A stretch of 8,864 nucleotides of DNA, from contig CADBQL010000042.1 in NCBI GenBank assembly GCA_902796815.1, positions 1 through 8,864 on the forward strand. Direction: 5' to 3'. Origin of the DNA: an uncultured Coriobacteriaceae bacterium (lineage in GTDB: Bacteria; Actinomycetota; Coriobacteriia; Coriobacteriales; Eggerthellaceae). Both the position numbers and the translations under genes were made by a program. The stretch's first letter is position 1; each line of letters starts with the position of its first letter. The notes beneath the pieces are model-generated. The model was not told the DNA's origin and ran no database searches. It was given only the letters and a program-made list of their open reading frames with translations. Positions 6,068 to 8,864 of this stretch are shown here, one piece after another.

Positions 6068-7999
6068 ATGGAGTCTTCGGAACAAAAGATCGAGCGCATA
6101 AAGCGCCAGCTTACCGATGTGCCGACTCTGCCGGGCGTGTATCTGTGGAAGGACAAGGAAGGCCAAGTCATCTATGTGGGCAAGGCCAAGCAGCTGCGCG
6201 CCCGCATGCGGCAGTACGTCAATTTCCAAGATGATCGCGCGAAGATCCCGCTTCTCGTCGAGGCCATTGATTCTTTCGAGTACATCGTGGTCGAAAACGA
6301 ACACGAATCGCTCGTTCTCGAGAAGAACCTAATAAACCAGTATTCACCGTATTTCAATGCCGATTTCAAGGATGACAAGTCCTACCCGTTCATAGCGCTG
6401 ACGATGGGCGACGTTTTCCCTTCTATCAAGTACACGCGCGAAAAGCATCGTGCTGGAACCCGATATTTCGGTCCGTACACCGATAGCCGATCGGCGCGTA
6501 TGATGCTCGACGCTGTTCGTCGCGTCGTTCCGATCTGTGCCGCGTCATGCGCTGAATGGCGCAGGCTGAATCGCAAGATGCAACGCGGCGATGCCGACGC
6601 GCTTCTTTCGGAAAACGGAAACTTGCGTCCATGCTTTGATGCGCACGTCGGCCTTGGGCCCGGGGTCTGTTGCGCACAGGTCACGCCCGAACAGTACCGC
6701 GAAAATGTCAAACGCGTGGCAAGGTTTCTCGACGGGCATCGCGACGAGTTCATAGAGGAGCTGACGAGCGAGATGATGGCAGCGGCAGGTGAGCTCGATT
6801 TCGAGCGCGCCGCTCGAATCAAGGAGCGCATTGAGGCCATAAACGCCTTGTCAGACAAGCAGCATGCCGTATCGGCGCGCAGCCTTAACGCTGACGTAAT
6901 AGGGTTTTACCGCGAAGAGACGATCGCGGGCGTCCATGTGTTCATGATTCGCGAAGGCCGCATTATGAACTCCAACGAGTTCGTGCTCAATCGTGGCTCC
7001 GATGTGCCCGATGACGACTTGCTCCATGCGTTTTTGCTCCGATACTACGATACGACTACCTCGATTCCACACGAAATCGTCGTTCGTACACTTCCCGAAG
7101 ACGAGCAGGCCATGGGGGAGTGGCTTACGGTTAAGCTAGCGAACGTTCACGGTGCCAAGGTGCGTTTTACGGCTCCGCGCAAAGGTGAAAAACTCGAATT
7201 GGTCCAGCTTGCCGAGAAGAACGCACAACACACGCTCCTTCGCTACAAGGTGCGCACGAATTACGAGGACAAACGAGTAAACGACGCGTTGCTCCAGCTC
7301 GAGAGCGCGCTTGCACTTGACGGCCCTCCGCATCGCATCGAGTGTTTCGATATTTCTACGATTCACGGTAGCTATACGGTCGCGAGCATGGTCGTATTTA
7401 CGAACGGGCGTCCAGATAAGAACCAGTATCGGCGATTCAAGATAAAAACGCCGCTTGACGAGGCGAATGACTTCCTGAGCATGCAGGAGGTCATGTCGAG
7501 GCGCTATTCTGACGAGCGCATGGCCGACGAGCGCTTCGGGTCCAAGCCCGACCTCATCATCCTCGATGGCGGCAAGCCACAACTCAGTGCTGCGATGGAG
7601 ATGTTCGAGGAAATGGGGCGCACTGACATTGCGCTCTGCGGCTTGGCAAAACGGGATGAGGAGCTTTTCGTCCCTTGGCAGGATAGCGGTCCGGTTGTGC
7701 TGCCGAGTGGTTCGGCCTCGCTGTACTTGGTCAAGCAAGTGCGCGACGAGGCGCACCGTTTTGCCATCACTTTCCATCGCCAGCTACGGGGTAAGGGCAT
7801 GACGGCGAGTGTACTCGACGACGTGGCGGGTCTTGGGCCTGTGCGCAAAAAAGCTCTGCTCAAAGCATTCAAATCATTTAAGAACCTCAAAGAGGCGAAT
7901 TTGGAGGAAATTATCGCGTCACGCGCCGTTCCTGAGGAAGTCGCCCGCGAGGTTTTTCTGGTGTTGCAGCAGTATAATAGGGAACGCACTAACTCGTAA
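6068..7999 (+). CDS. uvrC: UvrC, excinuclease ABC subunit C
   Basis: This 643-residue cytoplasmic nuclease makes both the 3' and 5' incisions around a lesion after UvrB is loaded. The GIY-YIG domain covers about 15-100, with GVY (23-25), YVG (36-38), Arg44/46 and catalytic Glu85 (LVLEKNLINQYSPYF). The UVR motif that contacts UvrB is at about 236-262 (GELDFERAARIKERIEAI). The RNase H-like domain follows at about 420-575: Asp428 (CFDIS), Asp468 (ANDFLSM), Asp495/Asp500 (PDLIILDGGKPQ) and His563 (DEAHRFAITFHR). Helix-hairpin-helix repeats end the protein (about 580-636, VAGLGPVRKKALL). Cysteines sit at 157, 161, 189, 201 and 202; one position of the usual four-Cys pattern is Gly197. The start is fixed by AAGGAGG (6058-6064), unusually close (3 nt) to the ATG. 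No clear promoter is seen in the 142 nt upstream. The protein appears intact. Confidence 0.96.
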   Translation: MESSEQKIERIKRQLTDVPTLPGVYLWKDKEGQVIYVGKAKQLRARMRQYVNFQDDRAKIPLLVEAIDSFEYIVVENEHESLVLEKNLINQYSPYFNADFKDDKSYPFIALTMGDVFPSIKYTREKHRAGTRYFGPYTDSRSARMMLDAVRRVVPICAASCAEWRRLNRKMQRGDADALLSENGNLRPCFDAHVGLGPGVCCAQVTPEQYRENVKRVARFLDGHRDEFIEELTSEMMAAAGELDFERAARIKERIEAINALSDKQHAVSARSLNADVIGFYREETIAGVHVFMIREGRIMNSNEFVLNRGSDVPDDDLLHAFLLRYYDTTTSIPHEIVVRTLPEDEQAMGEWLTVKLANVHGAKVRFTAPRKGEKLELVQLAEKNAQHTLLRYKVRTNYEDKRVNDALLQLESALALDGPPHRIECFDISTIHGSYTVASMVVFTNGRPDKNQYRRFKIKTPLDEANDFLSMQEVMSRRYSDERMADERFGSKPDLIILDGGKPQLSAAMEMFEEMGRTDIALCGLAKRDEELFVPWQDSGPVVLPSGSASLYLVKQVRDEAHRFAITFHRQLRGKGMTASVLDDVAGLGPVRKKALLKAFKSFKNLKEANLEEIIASRAVPEEVAREVFLVLQQYNRERTNS

Positions 8000-8015
8000 T
8001 TGGATGGAGGCGAAC

Positions 8016-8864
8016 ATGGAAGAACCCAGGACCATGCCTTCAGTCGTAATCGTGAGCGGCATGAGCGGCGCAGGCCGAACAGAGGCGATGCACGTTTTCG
8101 AAGATTTGGGCTATTTTTGCGTAGATAATCTTCCGCCAGCACTTATCGGTGATCTGGTCAATATGGAGGATTTCCCTGGCGAAGAGGATGATAAGGCGCG
8201 TATCGCCATCGTGTGCGACGTACGTTCGGGTGGATTCTTTGCGAGCATGCAAGACGCGTTGCGCATGCTCGAGAATCAGGGCGCGGCCTATAGCATCGTG
8301 TTCCTTGACGCCGATGATGACAAGCTCATCGCGCGCTACAAGTCTAGCCGCCGGCGTCATCCTCTGTGCAACGATGGTGCCACGATTTCTTATGGCATCG
8401 AACGCGAGCGCGCCTTGTTGCGCGATATGCGTTCTCGGGCAGATTACGTTATCGACACGACGAACTTGCTGCCCGCAGAGCTGCGCGCAAAGATTAAGGG
8501 CATTTACGGCGAAGGCGAGCAACGCGCGGGTCTTTCGGTGTCGGTATACTCGTTCGGGTTCAAGCATGGATCGCCTATTGATGCCGATGTAGTCATCGAT
8601 GTGCGCTTTCTTCCAAATCCCTACTACGATCCTGTCATGCGCACGATGACCGGCCTCGATCAGAAAGTGCGTGATTACGTCATGTTCAACAACGAGACCG
8701 AGACGTTTCTCAAGCGGTGGAAAAGCCTTCTCGACTGCGTTATGCCCGGCTACGTTGCCGAAGGAAAGCAGCAGCTTGCCATTGCCGTAGGCTGTACAGG
8801 AGGTCAACATCGCAGTGTCGTTTTGGCAGAAGAAACGGGGGATTACTTGCGATCGAGCGGATAC
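8016..8864 (+). CDS. rapZ: RapZ/YvcJ-family nucleotide-binding protein, 3' end cut by the window
   Basis: The frame is open from ATG 8016 through base 8864 (283 codons); the family is about 285-295 residues, so only the last few are missing. In E. coli RapZ is an RNA-binding adapter that directs decay of the GlmZ small RNA controlling glucosamine-6-phosphate synthesis; outside enterobacteria the role is less clear, and the homologue YvcJ binds and hydrolyses nucleotides. Evidence includes the P-loop region SGMSGAGRTEAMHVFEDLGY followed by CVDNLPP, then DVRSGGFF, LDADDDKLIARYKSSRRRHPL, DYVIDTTN, SVYSFGFKHGSP, DVRFLPNPYYDP and C-terminal AVGCTGGQHRSV. The P-loop has Arg21 where Lys is usual in other phyla. 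GGAGG (8006-8010) lies 5 nt before the ATG, and the gene starts 16 nt after uvrC, so the two are likely cotranscribed. In many Gram-positive genomes yvcK and whiA follow, just beyond this window. Confidence 0.95.
   Translation, partial: MEEPRTMPSVVIVSGMSGAGRTEAMHVFEDLGYFCVDNLPPALIGDLVNMEDFPGEEDDKARIAIVCDVRSGGFFASMQDALRMLENQGAAYSIVFLDADDDKLIARYKSSRRRHPLCNDGATISYGIERERALLRDMRSRADYVIDTTNLLPAELRAKIKGIYGEGEQRAGLSVSVYSFGFKHGSPIDADVVIDVRFLPNPYYDPVMRTMTGLDQKVRDYVMFNNETETFLKRWKSLLDCVMPGYVAEGKQQLAIAVGCTGGQHRSVVLAEETGDYLRSSGY

Noticed and set aside
6010..6234. 74-codon ORF overlapping the uvrC start
   Set aside because: Most of it lies in another frame of conserved uvrC, and its ATG has only a weak GAG-like element upstream, whereas uvrC has a consensus site.
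8040..8810. Long antisense ORF of 256 codons opposite rapZ
   Set aside because: It lies wholly opposite the conserved rapZ frame, has no recognisable protein motif, and long antisense frames are expected in GC-rich coding DNA. The 212- and 213-codon antisense ORFs opposite uvrC are rejected for the same reason.

Overview
This window is a chromosomal housekeeping and DNA-repair segment in which every gene is read on the + strand. The order is trmFO (end only), xerC, uvrA, a small membrane protein, uvrC and rapZ (end cut off). The organism is probably an Actinomycetota, most likely a Coriobacteriia (Eggerthella/Slackia/Cryptobacterium relatives). This is inferred from moderately GC-rich codon use, a TrmFO-Xer gene pair, a RapZ whose P-loop carries Arg instead of Lys as I recall from actinobacterial RapZ proteins, and the uvrA/uvrC/rapZ neighbourhood. 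No marker gene proves it.

Layout. Positions 1-1020 encode the last ~340 residues of the tRNA m5U54 methyltransferase TrmFO. A Xer-type tyrosine recombinase (1013-2020) overlaps its stop by 8 nt. The 272-nt gap before uvrA (2021-2292) is dense. It holds three 29-nt hairpin-forming repeats, a plausible promoter, an AT-rich dyad resembling a LexA operator over that promoter, and a possible 18-codon basic leader ORF ending 2 nt before the uvrA start. UvrA follows (2293-5178), but an in-frame TAG at 4168-4170, in the linker between its two ATPase modules, splits the reading frame. No frame shift or other lesion is visible. Between uvrA and uvrC lie two mutually exclusive hairpins, one followed by T5, and a gene for a single-span membrane protein of unknown function (5290-5925) that may be transcribed as a leaderless mRNA. 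UvrC (6068-7999) is full length, with a very strong ribosome-binding site. RapZ starts 16 nt later and runs off the window, probably only a few codons short of its end.

How the genes fit together. UvrA finds DNA damage and loads UvrB; UvrC then makes the two incisions of nucleotide excision repair. The LexA-like dyad suggests that uvrA is damage-inducible. If the amber codon is real, repair in this strain depends on readthrough, suppression or assembly of two half-proteins, or is lost. TrmFO, Xer and RapZ are housekeeping neighbours rather than repair partners. I see no mobile element, CRISPR array, rRNA or tRNA gene. The most unusual items are the split uvrA, the Asn in place of a catalytic His in Xer, and the regulatory structures flanking uvrA.
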